Origin: Novacetimonas pomaceti
GTDB lineage: Bacteria > Pseudomonadota > Alphaproteobacteria > Acetobacterales > Acetobacteraceae
NCBI RefSeq assembly: GCF_003207955.1
Contig: NZ_NOXG01000012.1
Span: 13,644 to 77,643, forward strand
Direction of reading: 5' to 3'
DNA length: 64,000 nucleotides
Within the stretch, counting starts at the first letter, position 1. The number at the start of each line of letters is the position of its first letter. Made by a program: the position numbers and the translations under genes. Positions 56,755-64,000 of this stretch are shown piece after piece. Below the pieces are notes generated by a model. It was given only the letters and a program-made list of their open reading frames with translations. It had not been told where the DNA came from and did not search any database.

Positions 56755-57257
56755 TGCGCGCCTGCCTGCTGTATGGGCGTCATGTCGGCGCGCGTGGCAT
56801 GCTGGCTGCGCCGCAGGGCAAAGAGATACGCGACAATGGCCCAGCGATCGTCGGGCACGATCCTCTGGGCAAAGCCATACATGATCCCCTGCCCCGACGT
56901 GATGATGCCATACAGGCGTTCTGGCAGGGCGGACTGCCCCTCCTCCGTCGCCAGCAGGGGCCGGGGCGCGGGAAAGCCCCGCTGCACCACCATACCGTCG
57001 CCAGCACCCGTTTCCGCATGGCACGGCACGCAGAATGCGTGATACTCGCCGCGCCCGCGTCGCAGCAGCGCCATCGTCACCGCAGGGGCAGGATGCGGGG
57101 CGTCGTGATATTCCACGCTGCCCTGCGCGATGTCCGCAGGCGCGCTTTCCCGGCTGGCGTAAGGGTTTTCCTTATGCTGTTTCGACATGTCGTCACAGCC
57201 CGTGAGCAAAAGCGCAAGCACGACGGGAACGACGCAGGCGTGCCGCGCGGGGGTCAT
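56751..57257 (-). CDS. actE: Alternative Complex III subunit ActE, mono-heme cytochrome c
   Basis: 168 residues: a lipoprotein signal with lipobox LLTGC, then NPYASRESAPADIAQGSVEY, the heme site FCVPCH and the distal Met within the later YGFAQRI/MYGF region. It anchors in the membrane by lipid and passes electrons from ActA toward the oxidase. Overlaps actD and actF by 4 bases each. Confidence 0.92.
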   Translation of the reverse strand: MTPARHACVVPVVLALLLTGCDDMSKQHKENPYASRESAPADIAQGSVEYHDAPHPAPAVTMALLRRGRGEYHAFCVPCHAETGAGDGMVVQRGFPAPRPLLATEEGQSALPERLYGIITSGQGIMYGFAQRIVPDDRWAIVAYLFALRRSQHATRADMTPIQQAGAQ

Positions 57258-57742
57258 GAACCGACCACCTCGATGGACAGCGGATCATGACGGGCCAGTA
57301 TTTCACGCACGCCGGACATATCGCCCGTGCACGCCACGACGACATGGCCGCCTGCCATGACATCGCGCATGGCGACGGCATCATCCACCGGGTCATACAG
57401 GCGCGGCAGGCGCATCGTGATGAAATAGCCGAAAATCCCCGCCAGAACCGCGCCCAGCACCGCCAGTTCAAAGGTCGCGGGGATATAGGATGGCCATGAA
57501 AAATCCGGCCTGCCGCCGATATCGAGCGGATAACTGATGGTCGTGGCATAGGCCTGCATGCCAAACCCGCCCAGTCCCCCCATCATGCCACCACCCAGCA
57601 TCACCAGCGGCAGGATCGACCATGCGCCCTCCTCCTGCGGTTGCGTCGCGCCATAGGTTTCAACCGCGCATCCCGGCACCCGCCGCAGTTCGGCGGCGGC
57701 GTCATGCATGGCGGATTCGGTGGCAAAGGCCGCGACGATCAT
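57254..57742 (-). CDS. actD: Alternative Complex III subunit ActD (DUF3341)
   Basis: 162 residues with two membrane helices (ILPLVMLGGGMMGGLGGFGM and LAVLGAVLAGIFGYFITM) around the conserved YPLDIGGRPDFSWPSYIP loop, diagnostic for DUF3341. It is a non-cofactor subunit covering the cytoplasmic face. Overlaps actC and actE by 4 bases. Confidence 0.93.
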   Translation of the reverse strand: MIVAAFATESAMHDAAAELRRVPGCAVETYGATQPQEEGAWSILPLVMLGGGMMGGLGGFGMQAYATTISYPLDIGGRPDFSWPSYIPATFELAVLGAVLAGIFGYFITMRLPRLYDPVDDAVAMRDVMAGGHVVVACTGDMSGVREILARHDPLSIEVVGS

Positions 57743-59121
57743 GGGCCGTCCCCCAGCATCGCACGCATTTCAGCCATCGCCAGCATGGGAATGAAGCGCA
57801 CAAGCAGCAGGAATGCCGTCAGGAACAGGCCGATGGTGCCGCACAGCAGGCTCCATTCCCACACGGTGGGCGTATATTGCCCCCATGCGGATACAAGCTG
57901 CGTGCGCGCCAGGCTGGTCACGATGATCTGGAAACGCTCAAGCCACATGCCAACCAGCACGCCCAGGCAGATCGGCCAGACCACCGCCGGATTCAACCGG
58001 ATCGCGCGCCACCACAGCAGTTGCGGAAACACGATGTTCAGGATGATCGTGCCCCAGTAGACGGGCGCGTACAGGCCATGCAGCCTGAAGGCGAACATGG
58101 TCCGGTCGGCCTGGTCGGGGCCATAGAATGTCGAAAAGACATCCATGACATAGGCATAGGCGACGCAAAGGCTGCTCGTCAGCAGCAGCCTGCCCAGCAC
58201 GTCGACATGCCGGTCGGTGACATAGGGTTCCAGCCCCAGTGCCGGCCGCAGCGGCAGGAGCACAAGCAGCACGATGGCAAAACCGGACAGCGCCGCGCCG
58301 AATACGAAAAATGGCGGGAATTCGGTGGAATGCCACCCCGTTGCGGCCCCCCCCGCGAAATCCATGCCGACAATGCTGTGGACCGATACGACCAGTGGCG
58401 CCATCAGGGCCGCCAGCACGCCATAGACCGGACCGTAATGCCGCCACTGCCGGGCGGAGCCACGAAACCCCAGCGCCAGCACGCCATAGAACACCTGCTG
58501 CCAGCGGCGTTGCGCCCGGTCACGCAGGGTCGCCAGATCCGGCAGCAGCCCGAAATACCAGAACAGGATGGAACACGTGACATAGGCCAGGATGGCAAAG
58601 AAATCCCAGACCAGCGGGCTGCGGAACTGCGCCCACAATCCCATCGTGTTGGGATAGGGAAACAGCCAGTAGAAGAACTGTGGCCGCCCCAGGTGCAGGA
58701 TGGGAAATATCGCAGCGCACAGTGCCGCGCATAACGTCAGGCTTTCGGCCAGCCGGTTGAGCGACGTCCGCCATGGCGCGCGCAGCAGGAAAAACAGCGC
58801 GGAGATGAACGTGCCGCCAGAGGCGATGGCGATCCACCAGACATAATTGAGAATGTCGAAGCCCCAGGCCACGGGCCAGTCGATCCCCCATATCCCCAGC
58901 CCGGCATAAAACAGCCACGCCACGGACACGGCGCCCATCCCCACCAGCAGCAGCGCCACGCCAAGGCACATCCACCACCACATCGGGGTCCACATGCCGC
59001 CATCCGGGCGCAGGGTCGCCACGCAGACGCGCTCCGTCAGGGAAGCAGGCGTTTCCTGCGGGTAAATGAGGGGATCATTCCCCTGTGTCACGTCCACATC
59101 CATGCCCACGCCGCGCGTCAT
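57739..59121 (-). CDS. actC: Alternative Complex III subunit ActC (NrfD-like quinol-binding subunit)
   Basis: 460 residues, about ten membrane helices, with the conserved WGFDILNYVWWIAIASGGTFIS, FPILHLGRPQFFYWLFPYPN, MWPQFRSPLVWDF-like and HSIVGMDFAGGAATGWHSTEFPPFFV blocks. ActC oxidises menaquinol/ubiquinol and hands electrons to the iron-sulfur part of ActB. Overlaps actB and actD by 4 bases. Confidence 0.93.
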   Translation of the reverse strand: MTRGVGMDVDVTQGNDPLIYPQETPASLTERVCVATLRPDGGMWTPMWWWMCLGVALLLVGMGAVSVAWLFYAGLGIWGIDWPVAWGFDILNYVWWIAIASGGTFISALFFLLRAPWRTSLNRLAESLTLCAALCAAIFPILHLGRPQFFYWLFPYPNTMGLWAQFRSPLVWDFFAILAYVTCSILFWYFGLLPDLATLRDRAQRRWQQVFYGVLALGFRGSARQWRHYGPVYGVLAALMAPLVVSVHSIVGMDFAGGAATGWHSTEFPPFFVFGAALSGFAIVLLVLLPLRPALGLEPYVTDRHVDVLGRLLLTSSLCVAYAYVMDVFSTFYGPDQADRTMFAFRLHGLYAPVYWGTIILNIVFPQLLWWRAIRLNPAVVWPICLGVLVGMWLERFQIIVTSLARTQLVSAWGQYTPTVWEWSLLCGTIGLFLTAFLLLVRFIPMLAMAEMRAMLGDGP

Positions 59122-62018
59122 GATCCGATATCCGGATTACGGTTGCGGATGCGTCCTTCATACGTCACGCGCGGGTACGTGCCCTGTTCTGGCAACGCGG
59201 CATAGCTCAGGGGGCTGGCCTTGTGGCGCGTGACTTCGGCCGCAGGATCGTGGATATCGCCAAAACTGATGGCCCGCGTGGGACAGGCCGCCTGACAGGC
59301 CGTGACCACCTGTTCGGCCACGCCATCACGATCCGTGGCGATGCGCGCCTGCGCGATGCGCTGCACGCAGAACGTACATTTCTCCATCACCCCGCGCGTG
59401 CGGACGGACACATCGGGGTTGCGGCTGATGGCGGGACGGTTTTCGTGTTGCGCGAACGCGAAATAGTTGAACCGCCTGACCTTGTAGGGGCAGTTGTTGG
59501 AACAGAACTTGGTCCCGATGCACCGATTATAGACCATGACATTCAGGCCTTCGGAATCATGTGTCGTCGCCCCGACCGGACAGACGGTTTCGCACGGGGC
59601 CTGTTCGCAATGCATGCACAGCATCGGCTGAAAGAACGTATCGGGCGCATCCGGCGTTCCTTCATGGAAACGGTCAATCCGCAGCCAGTGCATTTCCCGC
59701 TGGCGCAGCACCTCGTCACGTCCCACCACGGGAATGTTGTTTTCCACCTGGCACGCCGTCACGCACGCATTGCATCCGATGCAGGCATTGAGGTCGATGC
59801 TCATTCCCCATGCGACGGGACCATCGGGTGGTCGTCGATACAGGCTTGCATCGGGTTCCTGCTTCCCCGCCAGAAAGGCGGGATTGCCGCGAAACTGCTC
59901 CAGCGTGCCGTGACGCGCGATTTCCGATGGCGCTGTCCCGATGATCGTGGCGTGGTGTTCCGTGCAGGCGACGGGGATGGCGGTTTCCTTTGCCACCTCG
60001 ATCCGCAGGGGACCTGGGGCATCGCGGAAGGGATACAGGTCGGTCCCGACATCATCGCCTGTCGCGCCCGCGTGCTGGCGGCCCCATCCCAGCAGGCCGA
60101 CCACACATCCCGACGCCTGTCCGGGCTGTATCCATACAGGCAGCCGGGCGCGCGCCTGTCCCTGTGAAAGGGTCACCACGTCCCCGTTGCGCAGTTTCAT
60201 GTCCCGCGCAAGGTCGGGGGGGATCAGCAGCGGATTGTCCCACACGACCTTGCTCAACGGCCGGGGCAGTTCCTGCAGCCATGGATTGTTGGCCCCCCGC
60301 CCGTCCCACAGATAGGGATCAGGCCGGAGCAGCAGGACAGGCTGCGCGGCGCTGCGGGGAAACGACGCCGGGGACGCAACCCGGCTGGCCGCGGGCTGCA
60401 GGAGCGCATCGATGCTGCGGCAGGCGGTCCCCGCGATGATGCCGGTGGCAAGGGCATCGTGCCAGTCCCGTTGGGATGGCAGCAGATCGCGCCACGTCGC
60501 GCGCACCATGTCGATGGCCGGCCGCAACGGCAGTCCCACGCAGGCATGCAGCGCTGCCAGCGCGTTCATCCCGCCATAAAGCGGCATGGCCTGCGGCTGG
60601 ATCAGGGCCACCGTGCCATCATGCCCCCGCGCATCGCCCCAGTCCTCCATCCCGTGGGCCAGCGGAACGTGCCAGTTCGTGGCGACGGCCGTTTCATGCG
60701 GGCGGTCCGCAAGGGTGATGCTGGTGGGGACATGACGCAGGGCGGCGGCAAGGCGCGGAACCTGATGGACCGGATTGACATCAACGATCAGCAGCGCCTC
60801 CACCCGGCCATCTTCCATGTCCTCCATCAATGTCGGCAGGTCGTCGACCGGGGATGGCGTCCGGTATTCCGGCGGTTCAAGGACATCGAAGGCACGCCCC
60901 CGGCCGCCAAGGGCCTCGTTCATGGCATGGACCGTGGCATGGACCTCTGGCGGGTGATCGGGTCCCAGATGGATGAACGCCCGCCCCCGGTGGGCGCGCA
61001 GGTCGCGCATGACCGGCCCCAGCCATTCCGGGCCGCCCGATGGCGCTTCACCTTGCAGCAGTCCCGCCGATAACCGGCCAATGACCTCGTCCAGCATCAC
61101 GGGGGACGCGATGAAGCGATGGTCCGCCGCCACGCCTGTCAGCGAGGGGGTGGCTTCCACCGCGTACAGGCGGTTCATCGTCCCGCGCACGGGATTGCGC
61201 CGCATGGCAAAGTCCCGGGCAAAGGCAAGATGTCCCGGCGCGCTGTCCAGCAGATCGCTGTCCAGCGCCAGCACGACATCAGCCTGCGTCAGGTCGGGCA
61301 GGACCGAAACCGCCTGGCCATAGGCAAGCATCCCCCCCTGACGGACATGCTGTCGCCCGATCGCGTCCCACTGATGCCAGATCGCCCCCGGATATGCCTG
61401 CATGATCTGCGTAATCGCCCGTCCCATGGTCGGCGACGTCACCGTGCCTGTGAGGATGCGCAGTCCGGTTCCCGAACGAGTGCCGTCGGGACGACGCGGG
61501 GCCATGACGGTGGAACGCATCCGCTGCATTGCCCCGGTCAGGTCCTGCCACGATGCGGGCATGCCGTGATGCAGGGGGCCGATTGCCCGGTCGGGGTCAT
61601 AAAAATCGTGGATCAGGGCCTGCGCCATCACGTCCGTGCCCCCACGGCTGCCGGGATGGGCGGGGTTTCCCTCGACCTTGATGGGACGGCCCATCTGATG
61701 GGTGACCAGAATGCCTTCGGCGTATCCATCGCGCACATGTGCGGTGGCATAGATATTGGGCACGCCGGGAACCACCCTTTCGGCCGCGCGCACGGCCGAG
61801 ACGAAACCACGATCGGGCGTTCCCGGGTCGCATCCCTTCAGCCCGCCACTGGCCAGCGCCAGCGCCAGAAGCCTGAGCGTGCGCCTGCGGTCCAGCGCAT
61901 GTGACAGGGCGCCCTCCAGCCGGGGAAACTGCCGGACCAGCTCGTCATCCGGCAGTCCCGCCAGCCGATCAGATGCGTCCGCGCCGCCGCTCCGGCCTAG
62001 CGGTGGCATATCGAACAT
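59118..62018 (-). CDS. actB: Alternative Complex III subunit ActB (molybdopterin-fold/iron-sulfur fusion)
   Basis: 966 residues: an N-terminal twin-arginine-like region (RRRTLRLLALALASG) near residue 45, a large molybdopterin-oxidoreductase fold that in this family holds no molybdenum, and a C-terminal ferredoxin part. Cluster motifs are CIGCNACVTACQ (about 745), CMHCEQAPCETVC (about 800), CIGTKFCSNNCPY (about 832) and CTFCVQR with CQAACP (about 877-906), enough for four clusters. It carries electrons from the quinol site to ActA/ActE. It starts inside the 3' end of actA. Confidence 0.93.
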   Translation of the reverse strand: MFDMPPLGRSGGADASDRLAGLPDDELVRQFPRLEGALSHALDRRRTLRLLALALASGGLKGCDPGTPDRGFVSAVRAAERVVPGVPNIYATAHVRDGYAEGILVTHQMGRPIKVEGNPAHPGSRGGTDVMAQALIHDFYDPDRAIGPLHHGMPASWQDLTGAMQRMRSTVMAPRRPDGTRSGTGLRILTGTVTSPTMGRAITQIMQAYPGAIWHQWDAIGRQHVRQGGMLAYGQAVSVLPDLTQADVVLALDSDLLDSAPGHLAFARDFAMRRNPVRGTMNRLYAVEATPSLTGVAADHRFIASPVMLDEVIGRLSAGLLQGEAPSGGPEWLGPVMRDLRAHRGRAFIHLGPDHPPEVHATVHAMNEALGGRGRAFDVLEPPEYRTPSPVDDLPTLMEDMEDGRVEALLIVDVNPVHQVPRLAAALRHVPTSITLADRPHETAVATNWHVPLAHGMEDWGDARGHDGTVALIQPQAMPLYGGMNALAALHACVGLPLRPAIDMVRATWRDLLPSQRDWHDALATGIIAGTACRSIDALLQPAASRVASPASFPRSAAQPVLLLRPDPYLWDGRGANNPWLQELPRPLSKVVWDNPLLIPPDLARDMKLRNGDVVTLSQGQARARLPVWIQPGQASGCVVGLLGWGRQHAGATGDDVGTDLYPFRDAPGPLRIEVAKETAIPVACTEHHATIIGTAPSEIARHGTLEQFRGNPAFLAGKQEPDASLYRRPPDGPVAWGMSIDLNACIGCNACVTACQVENNIPVVGRDEVLRQREMHWLRIDRFHEGTPDAPDTFFQPMLCMHCEQAPCETVCPVGATTHDSEGLNVMVYNRCIGTKFCSNNCPYKVRRFNYFAFAQHENRPAISRNPDVSVRTRGVMEKCTFCVQRIAQARIATDRDGVAEQVVTACQAACPTRAISFGDIHDPAAEVTRHKASPLSYAALPEQGTYPRVTYEGRIRNRNPDIGS

Positions 62019-62650
62019 TCCGTCAGGTTGCGCCCGCCCACATGATACCGCGCCATCAGCGCGGCCGGGGTGGGCGTGGCGGCATCGCGATGCCAGTCGG
62101 TATCGAAGATGCTTTCGGCCGGGCGCAGTTGGGGGCCGGGATCACGATGACAGTCAAGGCAGAACCGCATCGTAAGCGTCCTTGCCTTGTAGGTCAGCGG
62201 CATGGCCGCGACATTGCCATGGCAGCTTTCGCAGCCGACGCCCTTTGCGACATGGATGCTGTGGTTGAAATAGACATAGTCAGGAACATTGGTCACGCGC
62301 TGCCAGGTCATCGGAACATTCCTGAGGAAACTGTCACGGACGTTCGCCAGGACCCCGGCATTCGTCCATATCTGTGAATGACATGTCATGCAGGTGAAGG
62401 TGGGCGGCATGCTGGCCTGCGCGCTACGTTCCACGCTGCTGTGGCAGAACCGGCAATCCAGGCCGAGACCCGCCACATGATGCTGATGGCTGAATGGAAC
62501 GGCCTGTTCGACCGTCCATCCCACACGCCGGTCGTAATCGGTGTATGGCCACGCGAACCACACCATGCACCCGCTTATGACCACAAAGGCGATCCCGATC
62601 AGGCATGTGGTCATGATGACATTGGCGCGGGGGGTGAACGGCGCTGCCAT
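61997..62650 (-). CDS. actA: Alternative Complex III subunit ActA, pentaheme cytochrome c
   Basis: 217 residues with one N-terminal membrane helix and five CxxCH heme sites at 66-70, 87-91, 140-144, 164-168 and 212-216. FSHQHHVAGLGLDCRFCH and the NHSIHV block are typical for ActA. It is the first gene of the operon; GGAAAAG lies eight bases before the ATG. It transfers electrons to ActE or directly to the caa3 oxidase. Confidence 0.93.
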   Translation of the reverse strand: MAAPFTPRANVIMTTCLIGIAFVVISGCMVWFAWPYTDYDRRVGWTVEQAVPFSHQHHVAGLGLDCRFCHSSVERSAQASMPPTFTCMTCHSQIWTNAGVLANVRDSFLRNVPMTWQRVTNVPDYVYFNHSIHVAKGVGCESCHGNVAAMPLTYKARTLTMRFCLDCHRDPGPQLRPAESIFDTDWHRDAATPTPAALMARYHVGGRNLTECSICHR

Positions 62651-63255
62651 CTGTTTCTTTTCCGTTCTGGATATCGCGTTTTATATCCGGACCCTTGCAT
62701 GTCCGGCTCATGTCCGGCCTCCCCTGGCGTTTTTCAAAAACCGGCGGGGATCACCATGACATCCGTTCCGGAGGTTCCGTGGGGCAGAACGTCACCAGCC
62801 GGAGAAACGATCCCTTCACAACGCGGTGATTGACAGGCACGCCCTGACCGTGGCGGGAAACATCATTCCTGTTTTTGAAAAGGCACGGTCAATAAAACAT
62901 ATTTTCAGAACACAAAAATACATGTCGTTACTGATGGGCGATGATCAGGGATTTCCATCCTCCCCCTCACCTCCATGCCCCGGTCACGCATTTTTCCTGA
63001 ACACATGTTCTGCATATTATCGGGCAGGACTTATTCTTTCGAAAATCCTCTTATCCAGCAATATGCAGAATGATGGCTCGATTCCCTGTATCCGCGTGCA
63101 TGGCATGGTTCACCGGACCGACCGGCAGGGCTTTTTACAGGCCTGGCGTAAACCGGCAGGATATTACCGGAATGACGCCGGGCCATTCCTTTTCTGGCGC
63201 ATGCAACCGCGACATCTGGCCGGACGTTTACCGATCCCCTTTCAACGGGTGATCC
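62651..63255. other. Intergenic region between the act operon and the glycosyltransferase gene
   Basis: 605 bases, AT-rich in 62870-63070. It holds the actA promoter region on the minus strand (separate entry). Frames crossing it on the plus strand (62826-63299 and 63070-63252) show no conserved features and are probably chance. Confidence 0.4.
62680..62718 (-). promoter_or_regulatory. Candidate act operon promoter with tandem direct repeat
   Basis: On the minus strand TATAAA (62680-62685) lies about 30 bases before actA. Upstream, where a -35 box would be, GCCGGACATG occurs twice with an 11-base period (62698-62707 and 62709-62718), and no good -35 hexamer exists. This is the layout of an activator-dependent promoter; the regulator is unknown. 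Confidence 0.35.
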
Positions 63256-63948
63256 ATGTCGCCTGCCCGTTCCCTTGTCGCTGCCATTCCCGTGCGTAAC
63301 GAGGCGGATCGTATCGGCTGCTGCCTGCGTGCCCTTGCGACGCAGCAGGGCACCTGCCTGACCCATGCCGTGCTGCTGATAAACAACAGCACCGACAGTA
63401 CGGCCGACAGGGTGCGGGCCGTGATTCCCTGCCTGCCTTTTCGTGTCTGCGTGGTCGAACGGACATATCCGTCGCCCATGGCCCATGCCGGAACCGCGCG
63501 GAGCGACGCCATGAAAGTGGCTGCCGCGATGGCGGGACCGGACGGCATCCTGCTGACGACTGATGCCGATGGCGTTGTCGCGCCGGACTGGCTGGCCCGC
63601 AATCTTGCCGCGCTGGACAACGGGGCCGATGCTGTGTGCGGACGCGCGTTTATTGATCCGGCGGAGGCCCGGCTGCTTCCTGCATGCCTGCATGACGACG
63701 ACCGAGCGGAAATGGCCTATGCCACGATGCTGGACCACATCCATGACCTGATCGATCCCGATCCGCATGACCCGTGGCCGCGCCATACGGAACATTCCGG
63801 CGCCAGCATCGCCGTACGCGTGGGGGCATGGCGGCAGGCGGGCGGCGTCCCGCCCCTGCCGCTGGGCGAGGATCGTGGATTCCTCATGGCGCTGCGCAAC
63901 GTCGACGCGGATTTCTCACACTTGAGGCAATTTCGGGTCATTTTGTAG
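63256..63948 (+). CDS. Family 2 glycosyltransferase, 3' end apparently disrupted
   Basis: 230 residues of a cytoplasmic GT-A fold: AAIPVRNEADRIGCCLRALA at the N-terminus, LLINNSTDSTADR, and LLTTDADGVVAPDWLARNLA with the DxD-like metal site; HSGASIAVRVGAWRQAGGVP then LPLGEDRGFLMAL follows. After NVDADF (near 63914) the sequence changes to unrelated, less GC-rich DNA and stops at once. GGGTGA precedes the ATG. Relatives continue for about 80 more residues, so this copy is probably cut by an insertion whose body lies beyond the window. Confidence 0.75.
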   Translation: MSPARSLVAAIPVRNEADRIGCCLRALATQQGTCLTHAVLLINNSTDSTADRVRAVIPCLPFRVCVVERTYPSPMAHAGTARSDAMKVAAAMAGPDGILLTTDADGVVAPDWLARNLAALDNGADAVCGRAFIDPAEARLLPACLHDDDRAEMAYATMLDHIHDLIDPDPHDPWPRHTEHSGASIAVRVGAWRQAGGVPPLPLGEDRGFLMALRNVDADFSHLRQFRVIL

Positions 63949-64000
63949 AATTCAGTCATCCCACAGGAGCCCGATCTGGAATATTGACGATATTCTGCTT
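63915..64000. other. Possible left end of an insertion element
   Basis: From about 63915 the DNA no longer fits the glycosyltransferase and becomes AT-richer (TCACACTTGAGGCAATTTCG onward). It looks like the terminal sequence of a mobile element, but only 86 bases are in the window and no family can be named. Confidence 0.35.

Noticed and set aside
62826..63299. 157-residue ORF before the glycosyltransferase gene
   Set aside because: No ribosome site, no conserved sequence, and it overlaps the start of the real gene.

Overview
The window looks like chromosomal DNA from an acetic acid bacterium of the Acetobacteraceae, most likely Komagataeibacter, Gluconacetobacter or a close relative. This is inferred from protein content, not from a search. 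The genome is GC-rich, and it carries an L-idonate/5-ketogluconate dehydrogenase pair of the Gluconobacter type, an OprB-type sugar porin, a ScfR-family regulator, a GH94-type glucan synthase, and IS5-family insertion sequences. No rRNA, tRNA or CRISPR array was seen.

Layout. 1-5225 holds the 3' part of a very large cyclic beta-glucan synthase-like gene. 5.5-8.2 kb has a histidine-rich aquaporin converging on an OprB porin. 8.35-12.5 kb is a minus-strand catabolic operon of an oxidoreductase, an MHS-type transporter, a keto-acid hydratase-like enzyme and a 2-hydroxyacid dehydrogenase. 12.7-15.4 kb has a half-length acyl-CoA synthetase-like gene divergent from scfR. 15.6-17.8 kb carries convergent L-idonate 5-dehydrogenase and gluconate 5-dehydrogenase genes. 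18-22.7 kb has panE, an orphan 2Fe-2S ferredoxin, an aldehyde dehydrogenase of the succinate-semialdehyde type, and an MDR oxidoreductase. 22.8-27.7 kb is an Lhr helicase. 27.7-30.9 kb has a dienelactone-hydrolase-like protein, a TPMT-family methyltransferase and a CPA2 antiporter. 31-36.8 kb is a complete RND efflux operon. 37-39.7 kb has a fluoride channel, a universal stress protein and a conserved membrane protein. 39.87-45.78 kb is an accessory stretch framed by decayed IS5 elements, holding a TonB receptor, a broken amine oxidase gene and a YbaK protein. 45.8-50.8 kb has an esterase, a penicillin-acylase-family enzyme and a divergent amidohydrolase.

50.9-62.65 kb is a 12-gene, almost gap-free operon. 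It encodes Alternative Complex III (actA-F), a small conserved membrane protein, an SCO copper chaperone and a caa3-type cytochrome c oxidase, so the genes together form a complete quinol-to-oxygen electron path. The oxidase has the Tyr-Ser pair of A2-type enzymes. The window ends in a glycosyltransferase gene that appears cut by an insertion.

The most unexpected non-coding structure is a family of about 155-bp elements with 13-bp terminal inverted repeats (AGRCTRTTTGAAA type) and two internal hairpins. Two complete copies lie in opposite orientations between convergent genes, a relic lies between another convergent pair, and a half copy sits inside the broken amine oxidase gene.
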